Below, piece by piece: positions 35,417 to 49,712 of a stretch of DNA of 64,000 bases. The translations under genes and the position numbers were made by a program. The DNA is taken from positions 16,041,646 to 16,105,645 of the forward strand of contig NC_049981.1 of NCBI RefSeq assembly GCF_000003815.2. The letters are read 5' to 3'. Numbering within the stretch: position 1 is the stretch's first letter; each line of letters opens with the position of its first letter. The notes beneath the pieces were generated by a model. It saw nothing but the letters and a program-made list of their open reading frames with translations, did not search any database and was not told where the DNA came from. This DNA comes from Branchiostoma floridae (taxonomy: Eukaryota > Chordata > Leptocardii > Amphioxiformes > Branchiostomatidae).

Positions 35417-35967
35417 TGTTCTTTTCTGGATTTGTTTATCACAGTATGTGGCTAAAGACTGTGGTCTTATCAATTTTGTCCTGAGAAAAAAAAGGAGCCT
35501 AGTACCCATGCTGGTCCCAGCTCCCGCCCGCTCCTGTGCCGCTTCCCTGCCGTACTGTACGTGTATTCTACCGAGAAGCGATCAGAGGAATCAAGAGTAG
35601 AACGGATTCCAGACTAAAAAAGAGGCACAGATTCTATTACCAGTAGTAGTAGCTGTCTTTGTCTCGTGATGCCAATATATGACTTTCTTGTTTAGAAAGT
35701 CAAATATGATTTAAAGGATTTTCTTTAGAAACAGACAATTTTTTTCTACGTGAAACGATAAAAGAGCAAAAATGATAAAATCCAGCTTTTAATGCCCCAA
35801 ATGACGTATGTGCTAAAATCAACCGATCCAACGCAACCAATAAATTGGGGCCTGGACGCAGTTCTAACGAGCATTCCTATTGGATGTGGGTTGTACTTCC
35901 CGACTTGCAATAAACTTCGTTATCTACTAGTATTACCTTTGTATGGATCAACCTATCAAAGAATAGC

Positions 35968-35973
35968 AATAAA
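35968..35973 (+). terminator. Possible poly(A) signal of the P450-like gene
   Basis: AATAAA lies about 550 bases past the stop codon. A second AATAAA is at 36450-36455, so either may be used. Confidence 0.45.
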
Positions 35974-36455
35974 GCCTACTTAATGTACGTGTAGATACAT
36001 TTAGCGTATTTAGCTTTTATATGTGCCTACATGATCACTTGACATGCCACCGATGTTGTGCTCTTGAACGTTACACGACTTTCTTCACTAGGCTCCACCC
36101 AGGTGTAAAAATGTTGGAAAGGTTTCAGTTGAGCTACGCCTCCTAACACAGTGGATAAAAACCCAATGCCTTCACGGCCTCAAAAAGGCTATGGGACTAT
36201 ATTTACCTTTGTTCGTTTAGTCGATGGGAAGTTGTAGGAACAAACTTGAGTGTTCTGTACTGTCTGTAGTATGTGACGTTGTTTATAGCCTATTTGATTA
36301 AGGACGTGTTGTTTGTAGATCACTTGTGCTGTCAAAAACATGATTTTACCCGTCATACATACCTATATTGATCTATATTATGTTTTAAAGAACTTTAAAA
36401 GTCATTAATAACTGGGGATTTGCATTCCTTGTATCACGTATGCGAGTCAAATAAA

Positions 36456-37171
36456 GATTGAGAGAGAATCAAGATTATCTCTGTGTTTGAGACAGCCAAC
36501 GGTTTATCTGTGCTCTGAGCCAGTATGGTCTACATGCCTTCTTAAGTTTCTCCGTGAGGCATAGCGAGCTATTTCAAATCACTAGAAAAAAAAGATTAAC
36601 GATGGCCATGGGAAAATTGACAACGCTAAATTCGAGAAGGTCGACAACGTTTAAATCATGAATGCCGGCAACGCTATACGCTAAATTCGGTACCTGTAGG
36701 CCGGCAACACCCACCATCCGGGGGCATGCTACATCCAGGAAATATTGAAACCATGACCTTTTGAAACGCAATTTCTTGCATTTTCACTGACAGACTAAGC
36801 TAAGTTTGATGGCATTTTTATCAACAAAATTTGCTAGTATGCTAAGCTGTGTTTGATTAAATGTCTACTACTGTATTAAAAAAAAAAACAGACAATGTTA
36901 TTTTTGTGGAGTGTCTGACCCCCTGTCACAACTCTAGGATACATTCAGGATCATTCTGCTACGCATAAAGCGAGGGTCAGACGGAGGCGGAGAGGGAAGG
37001 ACGATCAAGATGTGATTAAGATTGACTCCAGATGTTTTCTGCCATCCTGGTGTTACTCGCCAAGGTTGACCAACAACGATGTCATTGATCATCTCATACG
37101 ACGTACTCACATGACAAAATTTGTAGTCAAAAATGGCCAAAAAAACAAACAAATTAAGATATTTTGAAATG
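36456..37171. other. Intergenic stretch, nothing recognised
   Basis: It lies between the convergent P450-like and DCST genes. Short frames only, with a small inverted gccggcaac motif near 36665-36705. Confidence 0.45.
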
Positions 37172-37480
37172 ATCTATGAATAAAGTGCCCTGTGGGCATA
37201 TCTTCAATGCACTTCTGTACCAAATTTCAGGTCATTTGGTTTCAATACAAGGGCATAGGAGCCAACAATATGAATTTTTAGTCAAAAAAGGCCGAAAACC
37301 CCCAAATAATTCTTTTTTAAAGAAATCTATGAAAAAAAAAATTCAATGGGTCCTGTGGCCATATGTCCAATGCACCTCTGTACCTAATTCCAGGTCATTA
37401 GGCTGTAATACCAAGGCACAGGGGCCCATGGCCAAAATATATATTTTTTTGTCAAGAAATGACAAAAAAAAACAAAAACA
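37172..37480. repeat. Two diverged copies of a ~160-bp unit
   Basis: The first copy, near 37186-37290, contains gcccatgtgg-type text followed by ttcaggtcatttggtttcaa. The second, near 37348-37440, contains ccaggtcattaggctgtaat and ccaaggcaca. Each ends in a gtcaaaaaa..gacaaaaaa-like A-rich stretch. Confidence 0.6.
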
Positions 37481-37486
37481 TTTAGG

Positions 37487-37862
37487 CGGTAGATAGCTTT
37501 TAGCGTCATGACAAAGTGGGGCAAGTTTTAGCCCCCTAATATTTAACTGCGAAACTAGTTAACTGCTGGGGTGTTTTTGTCAAGACACTCCAAAGAGGAT
37601 AACTGCAGAAAGGAACGATGGATTGCCATCATTTTAGGCATGCAGGTAGCTTAGGCAAAGATATTCATAATGATATACATGTTATGGGTTTAATGTGCAT
37701 AATTAAAGAGGAAATTGTATCATTCCATTGTTCTCAATAACTGGACTTCAATAAATGTAACACATATAATTATGATAGGTGGAGTATAAGCATATACCAA
37801 ATATGCAAAAGAGGAACTGATTTGCATAATATATACATGTCTACCTGTGTACCGAGGGTCGA
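37487..37862 (-). mobile_element. ~1 kb interspersed repeat, truncated inverted copy
   Basis: This is the reverse complement of the middle of the 3631-4694 element: ctttctgcagttatcctctt on the minus strand, gtgtcttgacaaaaac, and the ATGCAAAT-rich block. It lacks both ends. Confidence 0.75.
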
Positions 37863-38149
37863 TTACGCTTTACGTGAAATGCACTGGCTTCGCTTTATAT
37901 TTACGGCAAAATTTCCAGTCCTCACTGCAAATTAGTAATTGAATAGCTTCTCTACGAATTACGGGAAATCAAAAAGACCTTGCGGAAAAGAGCATGCAAA
38001 GTTGGAGATCCTCCTATAGCATTTCTCCGTTCCGGGTTCCTGCGTGCCGGATTTCTGCGTGCCCGATTCCTGTGCCTCTATTTATATAACATAAATAACA
38101 GTATGTAGACAAGGTGCATGAAGTTGATATGTGAATGAAAACCCCATCA

Positions 38150-38462
38150 AATTTTATTTCTTGTATTGTTATTGTATTGTTAATTGATCATGTATTGTAT
38201 CGACCACCGATGTAAAATGTTCAAGATTAGAAAGCATTACAAACGCTGAGATTATCCTGTTGCTGTAAATCATATCAATAGAATTTAAAAATACTTTTAA
38301 TCTTAAGGCTGTAAATTTTATGTATAGGATTTTACCCAGCTGTATATTAATCAATTGTAATGCCCACAGTCGATTTTTGACTCTCTTGTGAAAGGAGTGT
38401 GCAATTCAGCCTAAAGGCAGCGAAATGCTTCTGTGAAATAAACCATTATTATTATTATGATA
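38150..38462 (+). mobile_element. 3' end of a non-LTR retrotransposon
   Basis: The sequence ends gtgcaattcagcctaaaggc, then gaaataaaccattattatta. A 'cagcctnnaggctg..aaataaacc(att)n' end is typical of CR1/L2-like LINE 3' tails. No open frame remains. Confidence 0.6.
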
Positions 38463-38762
38463 GGGAATTCTGCCAAAGGAATAGACTGTCACATGTCCAA
38501 TGTAGTATTCTATTTTTGTGTGGAGAAGATCACCATTTAAGATAGATTTACGCTTCCTACAGAGGTATTTGCATAATCAATGAAACAAGATAAAACAAGA
38601 AATTTACAAAAAATGAATATGTCATGCCGGTATGAGGTCTCTGAACTCTTGTTAATATAAAGGTCTTTGTCCTGTAGTCTATAGCAAGATTACACAAGTT
38701 ATCGATTCCCACTGTAAATCAAAGAGAAGAAGTGGTAGAATCACTATATTTGTATGCAAGTA

Positions 38763-41700
38763 CTACTGTCTGTCTATACGTATATCCGTTAGGTCGTCGT
38801 GTCCGTATTGGTATGTCTGATCCTGTCCGATGTAATTCCCGTCATATCCACTGTGTTCTACTGCGCAAGTCACGTCTTGGAAAGTCACCAGTTCAATGTT
38901 GCTCCTCACTCTTGTTGCGTCATTATCTTCAGAATCGGACTCAGAATCGGCTAGGAGGAGATATATGACAATTCGGTATTGCTCTTTGTTGCACAACGAA
39001 AATGATCTAGCTCCCAACGTTTAGATAGTTTTTCTGCTACCAATACAATAATGACTGGTCCTGCTTCCCGCCGCTAATTGGCGTAATAGTGGTAAGAATG
39101 CGATCCCAAACGTGGCTGAGCTTGTATCCCCTCTCATCATCATGGTTTACAAAGGACTACCGGAACTTTGCTAGGTAAATCCTTTTGGTTGAGCAACAAA
39201 GGCCAGCAAAGATTTTCACTTATTTACCAACCTGATGAAATCATACACGGAAGAACAACGTATTTTGTAAAAATCAAGAAATTGAATAATGTCATGTCAA
39301 TAATTACGTCGTCGACTCTTTGTTCCGGCGTATCTGGGCAGATAATGGCAATTGCAAACTCATAATTCTTGCAAAACTCATGTGTACTCGAAGTCAACAT
39401 GCACCGAAAGAAATGTTACATATGACCTTGTTGTTATGACAGAAGTTACCATAGTAACATTTTACCTGAGGTGTATTGGTAACCCATGTCCAGGTCAGTG
39501 TCGGCATCACTGTCGTCTGATTCCTCCACGCTGGCCTCAGGAGGCTTTGTTTCCTCTTCACCCTCTTGCTTTTCTGCCATCTTCTGTTCTTTCTTCAGTC
39601 GTCGCAGCCTCAGTTCTGATCCCGAGCTGCGCTTCTTTCTAGCTTGGTGGAGTTTTCTTACTTCCTCTTCGTCACTAGAATCTCTACAGGAGCCAGAAAA
39701 GAAGTTAGCACCTCCAATTTTTAAAACCAATTCAGGAAAAGGGATCAGGATTTGCGCATTCGGACCCTGCCAACAAATCACTGAGGTCATATGGATATTG
39801 AGGTCACTGAACAACAAGACTCTTTGTACACAAGCGTTCCGTCGATAAAGACCAGACATCAAGGTAATAAGATAGATATGTTAAAAAGCAATCACTCAGA
39901 CAAGTGGATATGATTATGGAAGTAGTGATGTTGTTTTCTCAACAGACGTTGGGTGACCATCTGTCTCCTTCCTCTTGACAATTCTGACTGGTTCACATTA
40001 CACTGCAGCATAGTTGTCCCTTCGTACAGTAATGTAAAGTATTAACATACATACAAAATCATCTACGTAGCAAATCACCATATACAGTGCATGCCAAGTG
40101 GTGTTCATCAAGGCGTTACGATCTCGTAGTGTGCGCAAGCAATGAGATGTTTCGATTTCTACAGCCGCACCGCCTCGTGCGTAACTTAGTAAGTTTTAGG
40201 AGAACATTGTCGTGTTTAATCTTCTTGTATTTTCGATGATAGCTCATAAAAATAAGATACTACTAGAAAAAGATACATTGTATCCGATTTCCTGAACTTC
40301 TGACCGTAGATAAGAACGTTATCGCCACAGATAAGCTTGTTGATGACTTTCAGAACACATGTACAAGCACGTGATCAACTCACAGTTCTTCACTGACGTA
40401 CGCAGCATCTGAATAGTCCACAGGGCGCATACACAGTGTGCAGGTGTTGTTGATTTGGACCCAGCAAGCCAAACAAAATATCCCTGTGTAGGAAGGGGAA
40501 CGTACATTTTGTCTACTCATGCCTTCTAGTATCAGAGTTATCAATTAACCCGTGATTCGGATACTACGAGTGTGAGTCAGAAAGCAATGCAAGTGGTTTC
40601 ATAACAGATTCATTTTAATCGACTGAAATGAAATATGGTACAAAGTTAGATGCACATGTCCTATTGAGACTAAAATCTTTCAATTTGGTCTTTATCACTT
40701 TATGAGCAACTGAGTTGACGTCTGAGTTGACGGCAGTACTAGTTGAACACACGCCACCACAAATGGGCTAGCACCTTGCTGTAATGGTTACACAACTGTG
40801 CGGCCCAATGGCTAAAGAAACGGAGATGGGTAGCGAAACCATGTACACCAAAAAAATGTCAAAGAATTGTTTATGCATGTATATGTTTAGTTCCGGAACA
40901 TTAAGGGTCCTACATATGTATATAAAGGTTTTAGAACTATTTTAAATTGCACGAGCACAGGTTATATTAAAGTTATTTGATGGTTTACAAATTTACATTT
41001 GGTCAAATTTATTGTCTATGACTAGGGCTGGGTATCGGTACAGCGTACCGGTACAAAACCGGTTTTTCTTATTGGACCGGTCCAGAAAAACCGGACCTGA
41101 AAAAATTAGGTGGACCGGATGTTGGACCGATTAGAAAATTAACAGATTATTTTATCAGGCATTCACACGTTTTGGCGCTTGCAGGTAGTGGAAAATAACA
41201 AGAGTGAAGTAGAGCAGAGTTTATAGTAATTTCTACCATGTTTTACAGCCAATTGCACAGTTGCAGTTAGCGTTGTAGGATTTTAAAATGCCAGTGTAAG
41301 TCTAATACTCCACCAAACAGATTTCTTTGTAGTGAAATGGACCATTGGTATGAGTCATACTGAATCAGGTCCAGGTTCAGGTCCGGACCTGGACCTAATC
41401 CTTTGGACCTGAACCGGACCTGGACCTGAATTTGCTGTACCGGTACCCACTCCTCTCTATGACCATACATCATCACAGCCCGGCTAGCTCAGTCGGTAGA
41501 GCATGGGACTCTTAATCCCAGGGTCGTGGGTTCGAGCCCCACGTTGGGCGACATTATTTTTTTCTCTCAGACAGCCTTATTTTAAGGCTTACGTATCAAG
41601 TGCCTGTGAGATGAAAAAGATGACTTATCACACACCTTTGCAGCCGGCATTTTCGCAATGTTTAAACTTCTTTTTGTCCTCCTGCTTTCCTGGTTTGGCG

Positions 41701-44700
41701 CAAGATATGCAGAACTTCTTCCCTTTCCAGCCGCACATTTTCAACAGCCTTTCAACACATGGAAAGCTATCGACACGTGCAACAGAGAAGAGAGAAAAAA
41801 TCAGATCAGTAGAATGATACAAATTCTATACTGTCGACATGTCCATAACATGTACAATTGCTTTAAAGTGTTGAACATGTTTTATAAATTAAAAAAAACG
41901 GCCAGTAAACCATGTAAACACGTCTAGGCAAAGAGTTGTAAATAAACGTTGACCTTAGACCACAATGCATCACGTACGATTGCACATGCGCACTCAGATC
42001 TGTGAGATGGCTTATTTATTTCCTTCTTTAGATAAATTTCCAACACTCACCTTGACGCACACCTGTCCAGCACGTTTGAGTCGTATTCTTCTCGGTCTGG
42101 GCCAAACGAAACCTCCTGATCAGCCTCTTCTGCCATTCGTTCTATCGCCTTTCGCGCCGCCCACTTTCTCAGGGTCGCCGCTAGGCCCCCTTTTCTCTAA
42201 GAAAAACGAAACTTTACATTTTTATGTGACTTGTTGACGCAAATAATAATAATAATAATGATAATATAAACTGGTCTTAGGTGCAAATGTACAGTTCTTA
42301 TCGATCTTAACTGTCATCGGCACACCAAATCAGTGTGTGTCCTCGTTAATGTTCTTGTACATTCCTTTCCACTGTGCCTTGTCCGCTGCCTGGTCCTGCA
42401 GCCATTTTAGCACATAGTGTGCCATCTTGACGTTCTGATTGTAGTACAGTTTCACGTAGTCAATCAGGCAGTCTAAAAGGCCTTCGCGGGGCCTACTGGT
42501 TTCTTGCTGAAGGCAATGTTGCGTGCCTTTTGGCCATGGGCAGGTGATGACTGAGGCAAACGTAGGATGTTGACGCAAAACCACAGAAATTATGTCATAA
42601 AAAGCAATTACATATCTTATAAGTAGAGTGGACTTATCCCTCAGCTGACCGACATCTATCGCACCGCACTCATCCCTCAGTGAGACATCTTGGCCGACAG
42701 GCTGAATAAAGGTTAGGGAACTGGAACTACGCGGCTCCAGATGTCTCACTGAGGGATGGGTGTGGACGTGCGATAGATGTCGGTTAGCTGAGGGATGAGT
42801 CCACTCTACTATATATCTTATAAGTTACGTCATGTACTGCAACTCTGTTCACGCGATATTTCACGAGACTTGGGTGACCATATCTAACCGTGTGGTGAAA
42901 ACGCTATATATATTGGACAACATGGTTATATACAGAACAGTAAAAAATCAAGCTATTTACCTTCTCTTGTAGGAAGACGTGGTTTTCAATCTCACATTCC
43001 ATGAACAAAAATAGAACAATCCATTCAAACTAAGCAGGTGAAAATACATGACAAGACATAACGAATTTCGAAACATTCCAAGTTTAAAAATGGCGACCTT
43101 CAGCATGTGGTTGTACAGCCAGACAACTCGTTCTCGTTCCCGGTCGGGAAAGTAGCTTGCACAGGTCGCTCTGCGCAGGCGCAATCCGTAGGACTCGAAA
43201 ATAACGGTGAACAGGCAAGCACCGTAAATCAAACCTAATAAAAGGGGAAAAATAGCAAATTGATATATTGTAGACAATGATTAAAGGTATCTCAGTATAA
43301 TGAATTGTCTTTGTTAAAAGTAACGAAATCTTTACTATCGCTGTAAAAAATTGTCTACGTTGAAATTGGTAAATGTAAAATGACGATATTTTGTCACCAG
43401 TAAGAAAACAGTCGGTCAGCTGTTGATTATACAATATCTTTGTTATCAAATTGTTTATGCTTATTAACTTATTCACATATTCCTACCTATTCTCTTGTAC
43501 ACGGAAAGGTCTGGGAATCTTGGATTAGGTAAACACTTGGTTGTGTCGAAGGTGAAGTCTTCCGCCGCTATGGGGTCAAAACTGGTGATGATCACACGGT
43601 ACATATCCGCTAACATCCCGTCCCCATGTATCTGCATGCCGATACGGTGGGGAGCTGAAGAGGGACAAGGAAAAGTTTACTAGTGAGAAGTGAGTAGATA
43701 TAAAATCACTAGTATATTTCAGATACCTTTTTAGCCACAAACCACTTTGATACTTGTCTTCGACGCGATTGATGTGTCTTTTCGTTAGCTGGATGATGTT
43801 GATTTTCCGCATAATAATTATAACAGCCCTGCTAACTCAGTCGGATCGAGCCCCATGTTGGGCGGTAGGTTATCTATTTTCCCTGAAGTATTTCCCCATC
43901 AACACATTTCCTAATCGGATTTTGACTGCCATCACGATGTTATGTTTAGAATAAAGATTGCGGCGGTCAATGGGTGGGTCAATGGGGCAGTCTACTGTAA
44001 TATGGGAGGAAATTTCTAAGAAAGATCTGTGTAGCTCATACCTTTTAAAGAAAGATCTGTGTGAGTGCTTTTGTCCAACTGTACTGTACATTCACCCTTG
44101 GGTAAGTACGCTATTGGGACGTACCGGGCATAGAATTCGAAAGGTGCACCGTAGTTATTTCAGATACGGCGATCAAGAACACAGCGACGCATAAAGGCTT
44201 GTATGGTAACTGACAGGATCAAAGTTCCCTTACTGTCTAAAACGTTAGTGTACAAATATTATACTGTATCGTATAAAAGCTGGGGTTAAATTTACAATTT
44301 ACAGTGTGCGTGTTGTATTTGACATTAAATACATTGTTCTTTGCGTGCGTGCAGTGTGCTTGCTATTTGCCATTAAGCACAACGGAAACCGTTATACTTT
44401 GCATAGGGCATGTTTTGAGTCGATACTCTTCTCAGCGACCACCTGTCCAAATCGACCGTTCTTGTCTGGTCCCCGGGTGGTCGTCTTGGGCAGGTTTGAC
44501 TGTATACAGATACAGATAGAAACCACAGGGTTGCTGATGCTGCATTGGTACATTTATGTATTCAACCGCTAATAAAATATTACAAAATATCTTCGACAGA
44601 AAGAGCTCATGATACATTGCAATCTTATATTTGTCTGTCGTTTCCTCTAGTATTTAATCATAAGCCAAGAGTCCGTTGCTATTCTGGATACACGCTGCGT

Positions 44701-47700
44701 TTTGGGTCGTCGATGGTAAGGGTGACGTTATCATGTACCGTAATGACAATAAAGTATTGCAAAGCATCCTTTGCCCTTGACCATGAGAAAAGCACACGAA
44801 TTTCCTTGACGGTGGAGACATGCCCACTGAGCTTTTCGGCTTCGCGTTTTTTTCTTCTCTGCTAGACAAGCTCATGATGCCATCACACTCACCACACCCA
44901 ACCAGTTATCCCTATCTTCGCCCCGGCCAGCTTTATTTATAAGCTATCTTGTTTCTTATGTGGCGGTAATATGGCATCTGGTGGAATCGGTAAGAGTTGA
45001 TGGTAAATATTTCATAAAGATATTCAGTTTGGTATTCTCGTTACATTTGTAATAAATAAATATGTCTTCAACCTCAAACGCTAGCAAAAAAAAGGTAGAG
45101 GGAATGGCCCCTGCAACAATATGTAAACGTGCATGAATGCACGTGCCTAGAAGTTAGACCACTGTGTAAAATGGTAGGAAAATACTAATGTGAATATTCT
45201 ATAATGATTTCTTTATTTGTGTATATTTCTATAGTGATACATGTGTAGGTAAATAGCTTACAATGTTCTGTATTGTAACGTTATGATTTGTGAATAAAAT
45301 TAAGGGGAAAAACACCTTCCGCCACAAAGAAATACTTTCTAATATTACATTTCATGGGATATTTTGCGTGACAAGAATTAAAGAAAGGTATTCGTTAAAG
45401 AAATATTCTAATGATGCCCAAACACGGCAGACATTTGTCCGAGCAAAGTGTCGCATAGTATTGTGGGTTGACTCACGGTTGGCGTCAATTTGCATGTCGG
45501 CGTGGATCGCGACCATCGTGAGCAGCCACCACTGCGACCAGTCCATGGCCATGATGAACCCTCCGTAGATGACGTTGATCAGCCAGAAGATCAGACCTTT
45601 GCCGAGGTTGTTTTTCTCCGCCTTACACATGCGGAAACCGGCTGGAAGGAACGGACAGATGGTTTACCGTACGAAGGATTAATATTGACCCAACAAAAAT
45701 TACAGTGACTTTCGTATTGTCACAAAAGAGAAGTACCTGCAAAAACTCAACACTCTACCTATTAAACAATAAAGGCTAATATACGCTGATCTCTAAGATC
45801 TCGATACCATAAGGTGGGCTGAACGTATCAATGTATCTTTTCTAACAACAGAGCAATATTTTATGTACTAGTTTTGCATTATGTCAAATATGGCAATACC
45901 CTTACCGGGATGGATGTATCTGTAGTAGTCTCTGTAATCTAGAGGCAGGACGGTTTCCTTCCACATATCATTCCGCTTCTTGTCCATGGCTTTAAACTCT
46001 TCCGTAATGTACAAGTTGTCAAACCTGTCCTTGGTCATGTACTTCCTCCGGTAGCTAACGGCCCTGGGTAAAACAGTAATGGCAAGCATTAAAGGGGCAT
46101 CCCACTCCAGAAAAATAGATAATAATGTATCAATGAACCAGCCTATCGTTTGTGGAATTCCGCTTCTGGTGAATTACGCGATGTATGTTTTGTAAAATAA
46201 CATGGCACTCACAACCCATCTTAACCATGCATGCCCTATACGTGTAGATACTTCCTTTATCGTGAATATGTCGGGAATAAATGAGGAGCGATATAAGCAC
46301 GCTAAGAAGGTACTCATGTGATATCGAAGAACTACTACTACATAGCAAGATGAGTTTCTTTAGCGCTATCTAAATTAGTTTTGTAATCAAACTGAGTAAG
46401 TCCAAATGCCTTCGCCACTAAAAAACTGGTCAGAAGACCAGTTATTGTCTGTCAATATGTACTAGTAATGTACAGGTGATCTACTTGAGTAGATGATTAG
46501 CTTAAGGTGAGAGGTTAGATCATAAGAAGCAGCGTTGCGCAGCGTAAGTGTGCTGGGCCCATAACCCAGAGGTCGATGGATCGAAACCACCCGCTGCTAG
46601 ATTTTTTTCCAAACTTTCTTTTCTTTGAGCAGATTTCGTAGGTACATTTTTTAATTTGTTTATTATTTTCCGATGTTGATTTCTTATTGTTTGTGAAGAC
46701 GTGGATCAAAACCACAAGCTTGATATATCTGTTAATCTTTCTTCTACAAAATAGATTCAATCAGTGCATTCTTATCATCTGATGTTCATTTGTTATTGTT
46801 TATGAAGAGTTTATTGGAAACTCTGTTCCAGTACAGCAGCGTGGCGCAGCGGAAGCGTGCTGGGCCCATAACCCAGAGGTCGGTGGATCGAAACCACCCG
46901 CTGCTAAGATCGTTTTGTTCAGTCAATGAGATATTCTTTTGCATTTTATGCAGAACACTTATGCACATAAATCATATCTATTTTCAAAATTAGCTAGACA
47001 TATTTACAACTAACCTATGATTTTATCTGTATATAATTCCCAACTTACTTGATGTACAAGACGAGAAAGGTGATGACCATGACATTGCTTACAGACCGGA
47101 TCAGTGTCCTGAATGTCTCTGTTCTTCCCTTGATCTCTTGAAGGATTTCTTCCTGTTGATTCAACACTTATGATTACTGCCTAGCCAGAGGCCAAATACT
47201 CAATAAAAAACAAGGTGGTGTAATATATTCAACAATTGTCTTGCCTATTCCATTTTATATTGGACAAAGCATTACCGGCAAACATCCCCAATCAACTGAG
47301 TTGTCTGTGGCGAGGCCAGCAGAACTCGAGCTGACAGAGTGCGCCTGTCATCTCAGCCCGGCTAGCACAGTCGGCAGAGCATGGGAATCTAAATCCCAAG
47401 TGTCGTAGGTTCCAGCCCAACGTTGGGCGATACACTTTTGTCTTACAATAAAATATTGGATTTTTGTGTGTGTGGTACACTTTAGCAAAGAGCAATCCAC
47501 TTGATATTTCACAACACAAAATAAATCAACAACTATAGAGTTAGACGTTTTAGATAGTACTCATTTGTTTTTGCTTGTGGCGACGTTTTAGGACGAAAGG
47601 TAGAAGATACGATGTGAAACGTCTAGCTCTTTTGAGATTTAATCCATTTGCTTTAATTCATCTTGTACTAAATAACATTCTACCTGGAATTAAAAAAAAA

Positions 47701-49672
47701 CACCAAAGCTTCATGTGTTACTACATGATACATGCACTCCCTCCAGGGCACACATAGCTTACCCTGATCTCTTTGCCAGACTTAGATACGTCCTTCACAA
47801 GAGTGTAGTTGTGATAGATGTCCACGTCAAAGTAGAACTCGCGCTCCAGGTTTTTCATAGCATTTGCGGCAGCTGAATGCGGACGAGCAGAAACAGAACA
47901 TCTTGTATCAGAAAGGCACAATACAGCTCTTCAAGACAGTTATAGTTTTCTGCTTTACTTGCCTAGATAACCATATTTGTTACCATACTTCTTCTCCATT
48001 TGCGTGAGCAATAGTATCATAGCATATACTAGAGCTGTAGAATATCATACCTTCGCCAAATGATATTAACCTTGAAGTTAATAGATTGCACGGATCAACA
48101 TGACATAATTTCTTCCATAAGTCAATACACCATAGAGCATACTGAGGGCAAGAGCACACTGAAGTAGTGAAGGAAGGGAACAGTTTTCCAGAAAAAGAGA
48201 TCTTAAACCGGAACTTCCACTACATTACCACAAGAGGTCGCTAGGGGGTCCATTATCAAATTTGACCTTCGTCTTTCCAACACGTTTTGCCTAGCAAATA
48301 TCATGAAGATCTATCCACATGGACGTACGGATTCTCAAACAGACGGAACCGAAAGAACAACCTTCTGGTGATGGTAATAAGTTACAAATGTTTGCACTGT
48401 AAGCTATGTTTTACTTACGCGTAACAATCAGCTTGTGAGCCATGTCCTTGATCTTTTTCGTTGCCTTACACAAAGCCTTTCCGACTACTTCTATCGGAAA
48501 CAACAGACAAAGGGCACATGTCATTGAAAACTTACCCAAAACGGTGGCTTGCTGAACTACGCCAAATTGCGCAATGAAATACCGTCAACATTGCAAATGT
48601 GTGCCAGTTTTCCCTCGAGGTCACACTGACGTATGACGCATTTGCTTATGAAGCCCAGGTCGGAAATCACCGTGTTGGCATTCAATTAAAAAATCAATGT
48701 TCAACTAGAGTTCGGCGACCTGATACCTCCATGAAATATTTAGACATTTTGTAAATATTATGCAAATACACATTTACATGATTTATGCATGGTGATGTTC
48801 ATCATTGGATAACGTACACATGTAACACTTATAGAATTCTCGTCATTAATCATTAAACGGTTTTGCAATTTTTCATATACCTACCTACCTATTCCCTTGA
48901 CCTCCTGGTCGTTGGAAGGGCAAGGAAGACATGTATATATGATGCAAATCAGTTCCTCATTTGCATATTTGGTATATACGTATGTTCCACCTATCATAAA
49001 AAGTCCAGTTATTGACAATGGAATTATACAATTTCCTCATTAATCATGCACATTAAGCCATAATTTGCATAACATGTATATCATTATGAACATCTTAACC
49101 TAAGATACCTGCATACCTAAAATGATAACAATCCTTCATTCCTTTTTCTGCAGTTATTCTCTTTGAAGTGTCTTGACAAAAAAGCGCCCTTGCAGTTTCA
49201 CAGTTAAATGTTAGGGGGCTGAAACTTGCCCCACGTTGTCATGACACTAAAAGCTATCTACCACCCAAATGTCAAGACCATAGCATGTCCGGGACAAGAG
49301 ACACATAGAAGAAACTGCAATGATAGAATATTCTCATTGATTATACAAATGTACTCCTATTTCGCATAATTAATATCTTATCTTGTACAACATTGTCTAA
49401 GGTACTTACATACCAAAAATCATGAAAATCCATTGTTCTCTTCTTTAGTTATTCTCTTCAGAAGTTTTTGACAAAAATGCACTTAAAAATCGTGACCAAA
49501 GCGTATTCAGAAAACGAGATAACAAAGCCGGAAGTTGCACTGCAGTACCAAGGGAAGCCACTAGGGGACCCAAAATCTAATCATTTTCAGCTTTCATTAC
49601 ACCCCACCACCACACCAAGTATGAAACCAATCCACCAAGCCGTTCTTGAGTTATCTTGTTCACAGACATACA

Positions 49673-49712
<40 letters not shown>

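Noticed and set aside
44654-44875. Minus-strand frame reading REAEKLSGHVSTVKEIRVLF and on to a TAG, as a possible DCST exon
   Set aside because: Its only acceptor gives phase 0, but the preceding DCST exon (45641-45477) ends in phase 1. That exon joins perfectly to 43654, reproducing the expected DC-STAMP sequence, so this piece is not needed.
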